A DNA stretch of 8,782 nucleotides from Burkholderiaceae bacterium (GCA_013813185.1 JACCSD010000221.1:1-8782), one strand, 5' to 3'; positions 1 through 6,772 are shown, counted from the first letter of the stretch. Notes: generated by a model from the letters alone, not told the origin. Numbers and translations are program-made.

Positions 1-288
1 GCGACGATTCCGATGGTGCCGCGGATCGCGCGCATCGTCGGCGCGCAAGTGATGATGGCGGTGACAGAGATGACCGATGACGGCTACGTGCTGCACTTCG
101 AGCCGCCCTGGGTGGATTTTCCTGGCGGGTCGATCGAAGCCGACACCGCGCGCATGAATCGGGAAATCGAGCGGTGGGTGCTCAAAATGCCCGATCAATA
201 CATGTGGACGCATCGGCGCTTCAAAACGCGGCCGCCGGGTCTGACGAGCGTCTACGGTCGCGCGTCTCGCGCGCAGGCGAGAGAATGA
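1..288 (+). CDS. lpxL: Lipid A biosynthesis lauroyl acyltransferase, C-terminal part (5' end outside window)
   Basis: The open frame runs in from the left edge and encodes the last 95 residues of what looks like an LpxL/HtrB-family inner-membrane acyltransferase. This family transfers a secondary acyl chain from acyl-ACP to the Kdo2-lipid A precursor at the cytoplasmic face of the inner membrane. The visible part contains the family's C-terminal signature, residues PDQYMWTHRRFKTRPPG, near the end; enterobacterial LpxL has a closely similar QYMW-HRRFKTRP block. The catalytic HX4D/E motif lies upstream and cannot be checked. The stop overlaps the dapF start as ATGA, which suggests translational coupling in one transcript. 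LpxM or LpxP paralogues share this tail signature, so the exact paralogue is less certain than the family. Confidence 0.85.
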   Translation, partial: ATIPMVPRIARIVGAQVMMAVTEMTDDGYVLHFEPPWVDFPGGSIEADTARMNREIERWVLKMPDQYMWTHRRFKTRPPGLTSVYGRASRAQARE

Positions 289-1142
289 AGCTTCGCTTTA
301 CCAAGATGCACGGCACAGGCAACGACTTCGTAATGTTGAATGGAGTTACGCAGCGGATCGAGCTGTCGCCTGAACAGCTGCGGCTGCTTGCCGATCGTCG
401 CTTCGGCGTCGGCTCTGATCAGATCTTGCTGGTCGAGAAGGCGTCGCAACCTGACGTCGACTTTCGCTATCGCATTTTTAACGGCGATGGCGGCGAGGCG
501 GAGCAGTGCGGCAATGGTGCCCGGTGCTTCGTCAAGTTTGTGCATGACGAAGGGCTGACGTCGAAGCCCGCGATTCGGGTGCAAACGTTGGCCGGCATCA
601 TCGAGCCGCGGCTGCTCGCAAGCGGCGAAGTGTCGGTCGATATGGGGACGCCGCGGTTCGATTCGGAAGACGCAGGTTTCGATTCGACCGGCTTGACGCC
701 GATGGTCGAACACCGTCAAGCCCTGTGGCCGCTCGATGTCGGCCACGGCGTGATGATTGCGGTGCTGTCGATGGGCAATCCGCACGCAGTTCAAACGGTA
801 CGCGATGTCGAAACCGCCTCGGTCACAACCGATGGGCCGTTGATCGAGCGTCATCATCGGTTTCGCGACCGGGTCAATGCGGGCTTTATGCAGATCCTCG
901 ATCGGCATTGCATCCGTTTGCGCGTTTGGGAGCGTGGCGCCGGCGAGACGCTGGCGTGTGGCACGGGAGCCTGTGCGGCGGTCGTCAGCGGAATTCGGCG
1001 CGGATTGCTCGATACTCCGGTTACAGTCGTTGCCCGCGGTGGTGAGCTACGAGTCGAATGGACGGGCGGCGGCGAGGCGGTGCAGCCGGTGCTCATGACC
1101 GGCGCGGCGACGACGGTTTTTAAAGGTGAAATTGAAATCTAA
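285..1142 (+). CDS. dapF: Diaminopimelate epimerase
   Basis: The 285-residue protein converts LL-diaminopimelate to the meso form, the precursor of lysine and of the peptidoglycan cross-bridge, using two cysteines as acid/base without a cofactor. Both are present in their motifs: Cys75 in EQCGNGARC and Cys225 in LACGTGAC. The N-terminal MHGTGNDF block (residues 8-15), FNGDGGEAEQ before the first cysteine, SMGNPH (162-167) and RVNAGFMQ (196-203) are also family features, and length is normal (about 275-290). The frame is open upstream to 174, but the family begins at MKLRFTKMHG, so the start is the ATG at 285, overlapping the lpxL stop. No clear Shine-Dalgarno is seen, consistent with coupled translation. 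It heads the dapF-DUF484-xerC order widely conserved in Proteobacteria. Confidence 0.97.
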   Translation: MKLRFTKMHGTGNDFVMLNGVTQRIELSPEQLRLLADRRFGVGSDQILLVEKASQPDVDFRYRIFNGDGGEAEQCGNGARCFVKFVHDEGLTSKPAIRVQTLAGIIEPRLLASGEVSVDMGTPRFDSEDAGFDSTGLTPMVEHRQALWPLDVGHGVMIAVLSMGNPHAVQTVRDVETASVTTDGPLIERHHRFRDRVNAGFMQILDRHCIRLRVWERGAGETLACGTGACAAVVSGIRRGLLDTPVTVVARGGELRVEWTGGGEAVQPVLMTGAATTVFKGEIEI

Positions 1143-1157
1143 CTTCCTGATGCCACC

Positions 1158-1841
1158 ATGACCATGACAACTTTGCAGGCCGACGATATCGCGCACTATC
1201 TGACGCGCCACCAGGATTTTTTCGAGCAGCATCCGCAGCTGCTTTCGCAGATGCAGTTGCCGCACCCGCACGACGGGCAGGCCATTTCGCTGGTCGAGCG
1301 CCAGTCGTTGATGCTGCGCGAGCGCGTGAAGTCGCTCGAAAGCAGAGTCGCTGAGATGGTGCGGAATGGTCAGGAGAACGATGCAATCGCCGAGAAACTG
1401 ATTGCTTGGGTGCGCGCACTGTTGACCGAAACAGATCCGGTGGCGTTGCCGTCGACGCTGATTGACGAGCTCAAGCGCATCTTCGAAGTTCCGTACGCCG
1501 CACTGCGGCTATGGAACACTCGGCCAGCGCTCGCGGCCCTCGATTGCGCGCGTGCGGTCGAAAGCGACACGATCACGTTCGCCAACAGCATGCGCGTCCC
1601 GTTTTGCGGATCGAACGTCGGATTCGAAGCGGCTTCATGGCTCGGGCCCGACGGCGTCGTCAAGAGCGTTGCGCTGCTGCCACTACGTTTGGAAACAAAT
1701 TCGGGTCCCGATTCGGAAACATTCGGAATGCTAGTGCTGGGATCGGCCGACGCCGACCGATTTGACGCCTCGATGGGAACCGCGTTTCTTGAGCGAATCG
1801 CCGAATTGTCGAGCGCAGGGTTGGCACGTCTGCGCGCCTGA
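1158..1841 (+). CDS. DUF484 family protein (GAF-like), dapF-xerC linked
   Basis: This 227-residue protein belongs to the DUF484 family, usually found between dapF and xerC. The N-terminal part (about residues 6-40) carries the typical start, YLTRHQDFFEQHPQLL, where the family begins with a helix ending in 'hPdLL'. A heptad-like helix with likely coiled coil follows (about 45-85, VERQSLMLRERVKSLESRV). The rest (about 90-225) resembles a GAF-like sensor domain and ends with the family block FGMLVLGSADADRF (189-202) and a closing amphipathic helix. The molecular role of the family is not established; in some bacteria the gene is co-transcribed with xerC, so a link to Xer recombination is only contextual. 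It starts 15 nt after dapF and ends 13 nt before xerC. The ATG has no obvious Shine-Dalgarno, as expected inside an operon. Confidence 0.88.
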   Translation: MTMTTLQADDIAHYLTRHQDFFEQHPQLLSQMQLPHPHDGQAISLVERQSLMLRERVKSLESRVAEMVRNGQENDAIAEKLIAWVRALLTETDPVALPSTLIDELKRIFEVPYAALRLWNTRPALAALDCARAVESDTITFANSMRVPFCGSNVGFEAASWLGPDGVVKSVALLPLRLETNSGPDSETFGMLVLGSADADRFDASMGTAFLERIAELSSAGLARLRA

Positions 1842-1854
1842 CCGCATCGCGTCG

Positions 1855-2781
1855 ATGGCAAGCCTGTTGGTCGATAGTTTTCTACTCGAACTTTCGACTC
1901 AGCGGCGCGCGTCTCGGCACACGCTGGCCGCGTATCGGTTGGATCTGGCGCGCCTGATCGAATTTGCCGGCGCGCATTCGTTATCCGAGTTGACCGCGCA
2001 CGACATTCGCCAGTATGTGGCCAGGCTGCATGCAGGCGGCCTGTCTCCGGCTTCGATCGCGCGCACGCTCTCGGCGTGGCGTTCAATGTACCGGTGGTTG
2101 TGCGAGCGCGGCGATGCGTTCGTCAATCCTGTGGTCGGTGTGCGCGGTCCGAAGCGCATCAAGCGCTTACCGAAAGCACTGTCGGCCGACCAGGCGGTCA
2201 CGTTCGCGTCGAAACCGGCCGATGAATCGTTGCTGGCCTGGCGCGACCACGCGATCGTTGAGCTGCTCTACTCGAGTGGGCTGCGATTGGCCGAGCTGGT
2301 ATCGCTCGACCGGCGCTACTTCGATGCGAAGGATTTGCTTCCGGCATCGACCAGCTGGGTCGATCTAGCAACTGCGGAGGCCACCGTAGTCGGCAAGGGC
2401 AACAAGACCCGGCGGGTGCCGATCGGTGCGCCGGCGTGCGCGGCGCTTTCGCGCTGGCTCAAGGCGAGCGAAACGCACCCGCGACGTGACGAGCGCGCGC
2501 TTTTCATTAGCGCTGCGGGTGCGCGATTGTCCGCGCGCAGCGTGCAGTCGAGGATCGCGCTGTTATCCCGCAAGCTCGGCCTGGGCGTGCACGTGCATCC
2601 GCACGTGCTGCGGCACAGCTTCGCGTCGCATCTGTTGCAATCGAGTGGGGATTTGCGCGCGGTGCAGGAGCTGCTCGGGCACTCGAACATCGCAACGACC
2701 CAGATTTACACGCGGCTCGACTGGCAACATTTGGCGAAGGCTTACGACGCAGCTCATCCGCGCGCCAAGCGCCGCAGCTGA
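1855..2781 (+). CDS. xerC: Tyrosine recombinase XerC (chromosome dimer resolution)
   Basis: The 308-residue tyrosine recombinase acts with XerD at the dif site, under FtsK control, to resolve chromosome dimers. An N-terminal SAM-like/core-binding domain (about 1-95) precedes the catalytic domain (about 105-300). The full catalytic set is visible: Arg144 (SGLRLAEL), Lys181 (VVGKGNK), His250 and Arg253 (HPHVLRHSFASHLL), His276 (LLGHSNIATTQ) and nucleophile Tyr285 (QIYTRLD). The ending DAAHPRAKRR matches XerC rather than XerD. The frame is open back to an ATG at 1762, but those extra residues overlap the DUF484 gene and look unlike XerC, so the ATG at 1855 is chosen. Compared with Escherichia coli XerC, the segment between the catalytic Arg and Lys is about 13 residues longer. 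The position after dapF-DUF484 is the classical xerC location. Confidence 0.95.
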   Translation: MASLLVDSFLLELSTQRRASRHTLAAYRLDLARLIEFAGAHSLSELTAHDIRQYVARLHAGGLSPASIARTLSAWRSMYRWLCERGDAFVNPVVGVRGPKRIKRLPKALSADQAVTFASKPADESLLAWRDHAIVELLYSSGLRLAELVSLDRRYFDAKDLLPASTSWVDLATAEATVVGKGNKTRRVPIGAPACAALSRWLKASETHPRRDERALFISAAGARLSARSVQSRIALLSRKLGLGVHVHPHVLRHSFASHLLQSSGDLRAVQELLGHSNIATTQIYTRLDWQHLAKAYDAAHPRAKRRS

Positions 2782-2897
2782 GCCAGACTCTCGACGCACA
2801 ATTCCACTAAACTCACGCCCCCTCACGAAGCTGGACTGCGGAAGCTGAGCTGCGAGAGCAGGTCTGCTCCCGTCGTTACCCTCAAAGGCGGCGGTTT

Positions 2898-3968
2898 ATG
2901 GATGTCAATGCAAGTGTGCCGCAGGTGCCGGTGACCGTTCTCACGGGGTTTTTGGGCGCCGGCAAGACCACGCTGCTCAATCGCATTTTGACCGAGCAAC
3001 ACGGCCACAAAATTGCGGTCATCGAGAATGAATTCGGCCCCGTTGGGATCGATAACGAGCTGTTGGTCTCGGAGCAGGGCGAGCAGATCGTCGAGATGAA
3101 CAACGGCTGCATCTGCTGCACGGTGCGCGGCGATCTGGTGCGCATATTGAATGACTTGAAGACGAAGCGGCAGGCGGGCGAGATCGACTTCGAGCGCGTG
3201 ATCATCGAGACCACCGGGTTGGCGAATCCGGGCCCGGTGACGCAGACGTTCTTCATGGACGACAGCATCTCGACCTACTACATGCTCGACGCGGTGGTCA
3301 CGGTGGTTGACGCCAAGCACGGGCACGCCACGCTGGATCAGCAACCCGAAGCCCAGAATCAAGTGGCATTTGCCGACCGCATACTGATGAGCAAAGTCGA
3401 CCTTGTACCCGACGCCGATGCGAAATCGCTGAAAAGCCGCCTGGTGCAAATGAACCCGCGTGCGCCGATCAAGTCGGTCAATTTCGGTGAGGTAGCCATC
3501 GCAGACGTGCTCGATGTGCGCGGCTTCAACCTGAACGCGATTCTGGAGATCGACCCCGAGTTTCTCGCCGGCGAACATCCGGACGCGGCGCCCGACGGCG
3601 GGCATCATCACCATCACGAGGGCGATGATCGCGATGGTCATCAACACAACGGTCATCATCAACACGACGACGCAATCAAGGCATTCGTATTTCAATCCGC
3701 GCGTCCGTTCGAGCCGGGCAAGCTTGAGGAGTATCTGGGCGCGCTCACTCAGGTTTACGGGCAAGACATGCTTCGGTATAAAGGCGTGCTTTTTATGAAC
3801 GGAAGCAATCGCCGGACAATCTTTCAAGGCGTTCATATGCTGATGGGAGCCGACGTGGGCCGCCCGTGGGCTGCGAATGAAAAGCCTTCCAGCAAGGTTG
3901 TTTTCATCGGTCGCAATTTGCCGAAGGAAGCAATCATCAAAGGCCTCGAAGCGTGCCTGGCGCGCTAA
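2898..3968 (+). CDS. COG0523 (CobW/YjiA-type) GTPase, putative metallochaperone
   Basis: This 356-residue P-loop GTPase belongs to the COG0523 family, whose members deliver or insert metals such as zinc or cobalt. Visible motifs in order are: Walker A GFLGAGKTT (residues 17-25), the switch block ENEFGPVGID (43-52), the family metal motif CxCC at Cys71-Cys73-Cys74, the ETTGLANP block (104-111) and the base-recognition motif SKVD (165-168). A linker at 236-256 holds ten histidines in 21 residues and is a likely metal-binding site. The C-terminal CobW domain (about 260-356) includes YKGVLFM and FQGVHMLMG. The start has an AAAGG element at 2884-2888, 9 nt upstream. A 116-nt gap separates it from xerC, with only a weak -10-like TAAACT at 2808-2813, and dksA follows 59 nt downstream. 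The true metal cannot be read from sequence. It is not within a cobalamin cluster, so CobW proper is unlikely. Confidence 0.92.
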   Translation: MDVNASVPQVPVTVLTGFLGAGKTTLLNRILTEQHGHKIAVIENEFGPVGIDNELLVSEQGEQIVEMNNGCICCTVRGDLVRILNDLKTKRQAGEIDFERVIIETTGLANPGPVTQTFFMDDSISTYYMLDAVVTVVDAKHGHATLDQQPEAQNQVAFADRILMSKVDLVPDADAKSLKSRLVQMNPRAPIKSVNFGEVAIADVLDVRGFNLNAILEIDPEFLAGEHPDAAPDGGHHHHHEGDDRDGHQHNGHHQHDDAIKAFVFQSARPFEPGKLEEYLGALTQVYGQDMLRYKGVLFMNGSNRRTIFQGVHMLMGADVGRPWAANEKPSSKVVFIGRNLPKEAIIKGLEACLAR

Positions 3969-4014
3969 CGCGCCACACCGCACGCCACATCGATGCAATC
4001 ACAAATTCTTTAAC

Positions 4015-4018
4015 GAGG
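4015..4018 (+). promoter_or_regulatory. Shine-Dalgarno of the long DksA form
   Basis: GAGG lies 9 nt before the ATG at 4028. It is the best ribosome-binding site in the cobW-dksA gap and supports translation of the full 302-residue DksA, including its long basic tail, rather than only the conserved core. Confidence 0.6.
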
Positions 4019-4027
4019 TATTAACCG

Positions 4028-4936
4028 ATGGCTGCAGCAAAGAAACCGGCCAAGAAAACCGCCAAGTCCGTCAGCAGGGCCGCCAAGAAGCCTGGCAAGA
4101 AAGTTGTGAAGAAAGCGGCTCCGGGGAAGACAAAGGCACCGGCGCGGCGAGCGAAGGCACCTGTCGCGAAAGGGAGGGGCGCGAGCGTCGCCCGCAAGGC
4201 GACGGCCACCAAGCCTTCGAAAGGCGCGCGCCCGAAGGCAGGTCCGGTCGCAAGCGGCAAGGCATCCGCAAAGGCTGCGAAGGGATCGGGTCCGATGAGT
4301 GCAGTACCGGCCGGCCGGCCCCGCGGAGGCAGGCCCGCGCGCGCGCCGAAGAAGGATCCAAGGCCGGTACCACCGATGCCGGCACCGGGCCTAGCAAACA
4401 CGGGCCCGATCACCGCTCCGCCCAAGGTCACTCCTGCGCCAACGCCGAAAGATCTGGCCGCCGCGCACGATTATTTGTTGGCGCGCTCGGCCACTCGAAG
4501 CGAAGAGCCGGTGGTCGTCAACGGCAAGCGCCTGCCGACCGAGGAACAGTTGTTGAAGACGCGCGAGTCTGACTATATGAACGCTGAACAACTGGCGTAC
4601 TTCAAGCACCGGCTGCAACAGATGGAAGGCGAGCTGCTGCAGAACGCCGACGAAACCACCGAGCATCTGCGCGAGTCCGTGATTGTTCCCGACCCGGCCG
4701 ATCGCGCCACGATCGAGGAAGAACACGCGCTTGAATTGAGAACGCGAGACCGCGAGCGCAAGCTGCTAAAAAAAGTTCAGCAGGCGTTGACGAGAATCGA
4801 AAGCGGCGACTACGGCTACTGCGAGGAAACCGGAGATCCGATCGGAATCCCACGCCTGCTCGCCCGCCCAACTGCCACGCTGTCGCTCGAAGCTCAGCAA
4901 CGCCGCGAGCTGAAGCAGAAGATGTTTGGCGACTGA
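4028..4936 (+). CDS. dksA: RNA polymerase-binding factor DksA with long basic N-terminal extension
   Basis: The last ~140 residues (about 165-302) are a DksA core, which binds in the RNA polymerase secondary channel and acts with ppGpp on rRNA and stress promoters. The coiled coil (about 185-260) carries the tip motif DPADRA (DxxDxA, Asp222, Asp225, Ala227), followed by the C-terminal block IGIPRLLARPTATLSLE. Of the four zinc-finger cysteines of E. coli DksA only the first remains (Cys265); the others are Thr268, Ser286 and Ala289, so the fold should be zinc-independent. The odd part is residues 1-164. Residues 1-90 hold 22 Lys and 6 Arg with no acidic residue, resembling histone-H1/AlgP-type tails, then come an AT-hook-like GRPRGGRPAR (96-105) and a Pro-rich hinge (to about 140). 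E. coli DksA is about 151 residues, so this protein is twice that size. A good Shine-Dalgarno supports the 4028 start; a second start at 4295 is possible. Confidence 0.94.
   Translation: MAAAKKPAKKTAKSVSRAAKKPGKKVVKKAAPGKTKAPARRAKAPVAKGRGASVARKATATKPSKGARPKAGPVASGKASAKAAKGSGPMSAVPAGRPRGGRPARAPKKDPRPVPPMPAPGLANTGPITAPPKVTPAPTPKDLAAAHDYLLARSATRSEEPVVVNGKRLPTEEQLLKTRESDYMNAEQLAYFKHRLQQMEGELLQNADETTEHLRESVIVPDPADRATIEEEHALELRTRDRERKLLKKVQQALTRIESGDYGYCEETGDPIGIPRLLARPTATLSLEAQQRRELKQKMFGD
4280..4297 (+). promoter_or_regulatory. Possible internal ribosome-binding site and start within dksA
   Basis: AAGGGA at 4280-4285 lies 9 nt before an in-frame ATG at 4295 (Met90). Starting there would give a 213-residue DksA without the acid-free Lys-rich tail but with the AT-hook-like and Pro-rich segments. 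The purine run also simply encodes Ala-Lys-Gly, so chance is a real alternative. Confidence 0.25.
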
Positions 4937-4969
4937 CGTCGCCCAACATCTGCGATGACTGTCACGATG

Positions 4970-4994
4970 CAAGAGGGGGCGTTGCCCCCTCTTG
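4970..4994 (+). terminator. Strong hairpin after dksA, probable transcription terminator
   Basis: A perfect 11-bp stem (arms CAAGAGGGGGC at 4970-4980 and GCCCCCTCTTG at 4984-4994) closes a GTT loop, 33 nt after the dksA stop. There is no downstream T-tract beyond the CTT inside the stem, so it may work as a non-canonical or Rho-assisted terminator, or as a 3'-end stabiliser. It sits where a cobW-dksA transcript should end. Confidence 0.65.
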
Positions 4995-5211
4995 GAACTC
5001 CCCCGATAAGGTAGCGTCGGAGCCCGTAACTGACAGGCGGGATTGCCGTGCAGATCGGCGGTTTGCGAGCCGTCTAAAGTTGTTACTATGAAAAGCGATC
5101 GGTGCTTGCTCACTCGAACACGGTATCAAGTGCGACCGCATCGATTGACGAGCCGTTGAATGCGATCGGGCATAGGCGAAAAGGGTTACTTGTTTCCGGT
5201 GCCGCTGCAGG

Positions 5212-5239
5212 CTGGCATCTGGGCTGCCGGTGTCAGAAT
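5212..5239 (+). promoter_or_regulatory. Candidate sigma-70 extended -10 promoter for the STAS gene
   Basis: A -35-like CTGGCA (5212-5217; 4 of 6 match to TTGACA) is followed after 16 nt by CAGAAT (5234-5239; 4 of 6 match to TATAAT), which has an extended -10 TG at 5231-5232. Transcription would begin near 5246, about 60 nt before the GTG start. A weaker alternative is TTTGCG (5062-5067), 16 nt, TACTAT (5084-5089). Both are pattern matches only. Confidence 0.35.
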
Positions 5240-5308
5240 CGTGCGTGCGGATCGGCACATCGGCGAGTCTGCTGGCGCGAGAACAAAATCGGACAACGGT
5301 AAAACGTA

Positions 5309-6772
5309 GTGGCCTTTTCCTTCTTCAAAAAAGATCCTAAGGAAGCCGCGTCGGCCGTCAAGGCGGGTTCGCGCACGTCAACCAAGCAGGCGGCGCGGCC
5401 GCTTCCCGGTCCGGTCAATCGCAATCCCTCGTCGACGGTCGCACGCGGTGCACAGGGGCCCGCCACGACCAGCACGATGGCCGACAAGGACTTGCATCGC
5501 ACGCTGGCGCTTGAAACGGCGGCCAAGATCGATGCGATCGAGTCTGAAATGGCGCGTGATTTCCTGCGCCCCGGCGGCGCGCCGACGATGTTCCCGAACT
5601 CCGCTGCCAACTCGACATTGCAGCGGCCGTTGCAGCAACCCGAGGTCGTTCAGGCGGCGCCGGCGACTGGCAAGGACGACAAGTCGATCGATGCGCTCGA
5701 TGTCATCTCCGAGGACTGGGCTGGCAATGTCAACGCGTTCGAAGTGTCGGCGGAGGGTGGTGGCTCGGCGATCGAAGAAACCGCTATCTTGTTTGCCAAC
5801 GGTTTGATCGAGCCGGCCGAAGCTGGACTGCGCTCGGCCATCCAATCCGATCAACTCGGAGAAGCTGCACAGCACGGTTGGCTGATGCTGTTCGAGTTGC
5901 TGCAGCAACGTGGCGATAAGGCAGGCTTTGACAGTCTGACGATCGAGTACGTGTTGCGCTTCGAAAGCTCGCCGCCGGCATGGATCGAATACAAGGACGA
6001 GCCGGGCCTGGCCGGAGTGGCGGCTGCGCTCGGGCGCCCCGCACAAACGGCGTCGGCACCCGTCATCGTGCTGCCCGAGTCCGTTGATGAGGGCGTCGTC
6101 AAGCACCTGGAGCAGCTGAAGAATCATTCGCAATCGCATCAGTCGATCACGCTCGACTCGTCGAACGTGCGCAGCTTCGACGCAGTGGGCGCCGAGTTGC
6201 TGCTGCGCGTGATCAATGCATTCAAGCGCGCCAGTCACGAGCTGCTGTTGCAGGGCGCCGACCAGCTGGTGACTCCCTTGCGCGCGGCGGTTGAGGCCGG
6301 TCGCCGTGATCCCAGCGACGCGGTGTGGATGCTGCTGCTCGAAGTGTTCCGGTTGCTGAACCGGCAGCACGACTTCGAAGAAACCGGAATCCAGTACTGC
6401 ATCACCTACGAGGTGTCGCCTCCGTCATGGGAGCCGGCGCCGCCGAATCTCAAAACCCGCGCTGCCGTGGCGCAGGCGGTCGTGCCCGAAGCCGTCGATG
6501 GCCTTTCCTGGCGCGGAACGTTGCGCGGTGAAGGCGAGCCGCATTTCGGCCGGTTAATGGCTGCGTCGCGGGTCGACAAGCGCCTGGTCGTCGATTGCAT
6601 GTATTTGAAAAGAGTCGAGTTCGCGACCGCCACCGGCATGCTCGCGATGGTCACCAAAGTGCGCCAGAACGGCGCCACGATCGAGTTCCGCAATGTCAAC
6701 TACCTGATCGGCGCGCTGTTTGCGTTGCTCGGGGTCGACGCGGTCGCACAGGTCCAGCTGCGCCGGGTCTAG
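5309..6772 (+). CDS. Tandem STAS-domain protein of unknown function
   Basis: This 487-residue protein starts with GTG (no strong Shine-Dalgarno seen) and has no signal peptide or membrane segment. After a basic start (FSFFKKDPKEA) and a low-complexity, probably disordered region (to about 150), it shows a repeating plan: helical segment A (about 165-230), STAS-like domain 1 (about 250-320), helical segment B (about 320-378) and STAS-like domain 2 (about 395-487). Segments A and B align (LR-A, W-ML-LE/FELL, I-EY/QY, then SPPAW and SPPSW), so the gene arose by internal duplication. In both STAS domains the usual D-S-S/T-G phosphosite is altered: FDAVG (290-294) and FATATG (438-443). STAS domains serve as anti-sigma-factor antagonists or in transporters such as MlaB; no kinase, sigma regulator or Mla gene is nearby, so the role is unknown. 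From memory, similar genes sit between dksA and hslV in Burkholderia. Confidence 0.85.
   Translation: MAFSFFKKDPKEAASAVKAGSRTSTKQAARPLPGPVNRNPSSTVARGAQGPATTSTMADKDLHRTLALETAAKIDAIESEMARDFLRPGGAPTMFPNSAANSTLQRPLQQPEVVQAAPATGKDDKSIDALDVISEDWAGNVNAFEVSAEGGGSAIEETAILFANGLIEPAEAGLRSAIQSDQLGEAAQHGWLMLFELLQQRGDKAGFDSLTIEYVLRFESSPPAWIEYKDEPGLAGVAAALGRPAQTASAPVIVLPESVDEGVVKHLEQLKNHSQSHQSITLDSSNVRSFDAVGAELLLRVINAFKRASHELLLQGADQLVTPLRAAVEAGRRDPSDAVWMLLLEVFRLLNRQHDFEETGIQYCITYEVSPPSWEPAPPNLKTRAAVAQAVVPEAVDGLSWRGTLRGEGEPHFGRLMAASRVDKRLVVDCMYLKRVEFATATGMLAMVTKVRQNGATIEFRNVNYLIGALFALLGVDAVAQVQLRRV

Larger units (their letters stand above)
4937..5308. other. Non-coding region between dksA and the STAS gene
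   Basis: These 372 nt contain the dksA hairpin at the left and promoter-like elements for the STAS gene towards the right. I see no convincing protein gene: a 23-codon ATG frame at 5088-5159 has no Shine-Dalgarno and no recognisable product. No tRNA or known structured RNA was recognised. The stretch could carry a small RNA, but nothing in the sequence specifically shows one. Confidence 0.6.

Noticed and set aside
174..284. N-terminal extension of dapF
   Set aside because: The DapF family begins at MKLRFTKMHG-like sequence; the extra 37 residues are lpxL read in another frame.
1762..1854. N-terminal extension of xerC
   Set aside because: These 31 codons overlap the DUF484 coding sequence and do not resemble XerC; no alternative GTG or TTG start lies just before 1855 in this frame.
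2782..2897. Zur-box or terminator in the xerC-COG0523 gap
   Set aside because: No AT-rich Zur-like palindrome is visible. The short inverted repeat GAGCAG-GT-CTGCTC (2856-2869) has no T-tract and is too small to call a terminator.
2823..3998. A 391-codon open frame on the - strand opposite the COG0523 gene
   Set aside because: It is antisense to a clear GTPase with full motifs; its product is composition-biased, matches no family I recognise, and arises from GC-rich codon bias.
3877..4572. A 231-codon + strand frame overlapping the end of the COG0523 gene and the dksA tail
   Set aside because: It is a frame-shifted reading of the Lys/Ala-rich dksA tail and the end of its neighbour, with no start signal or family features.
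5088..5159. A 23-codon ATG frame in the dksA-STAS gap
   Set aside because: It has no Shine-Dalgarno and no recognisable product, and it overlaps a promoter-like -10 pattern.
5378..6370. A 330-codon open frame on the - strand opposite the STAS gene
   Set aside because: The + strand frame has repeated domain structure and a conserved context; the antisense product is His/Arg/Gln-rich without recognisable domains.
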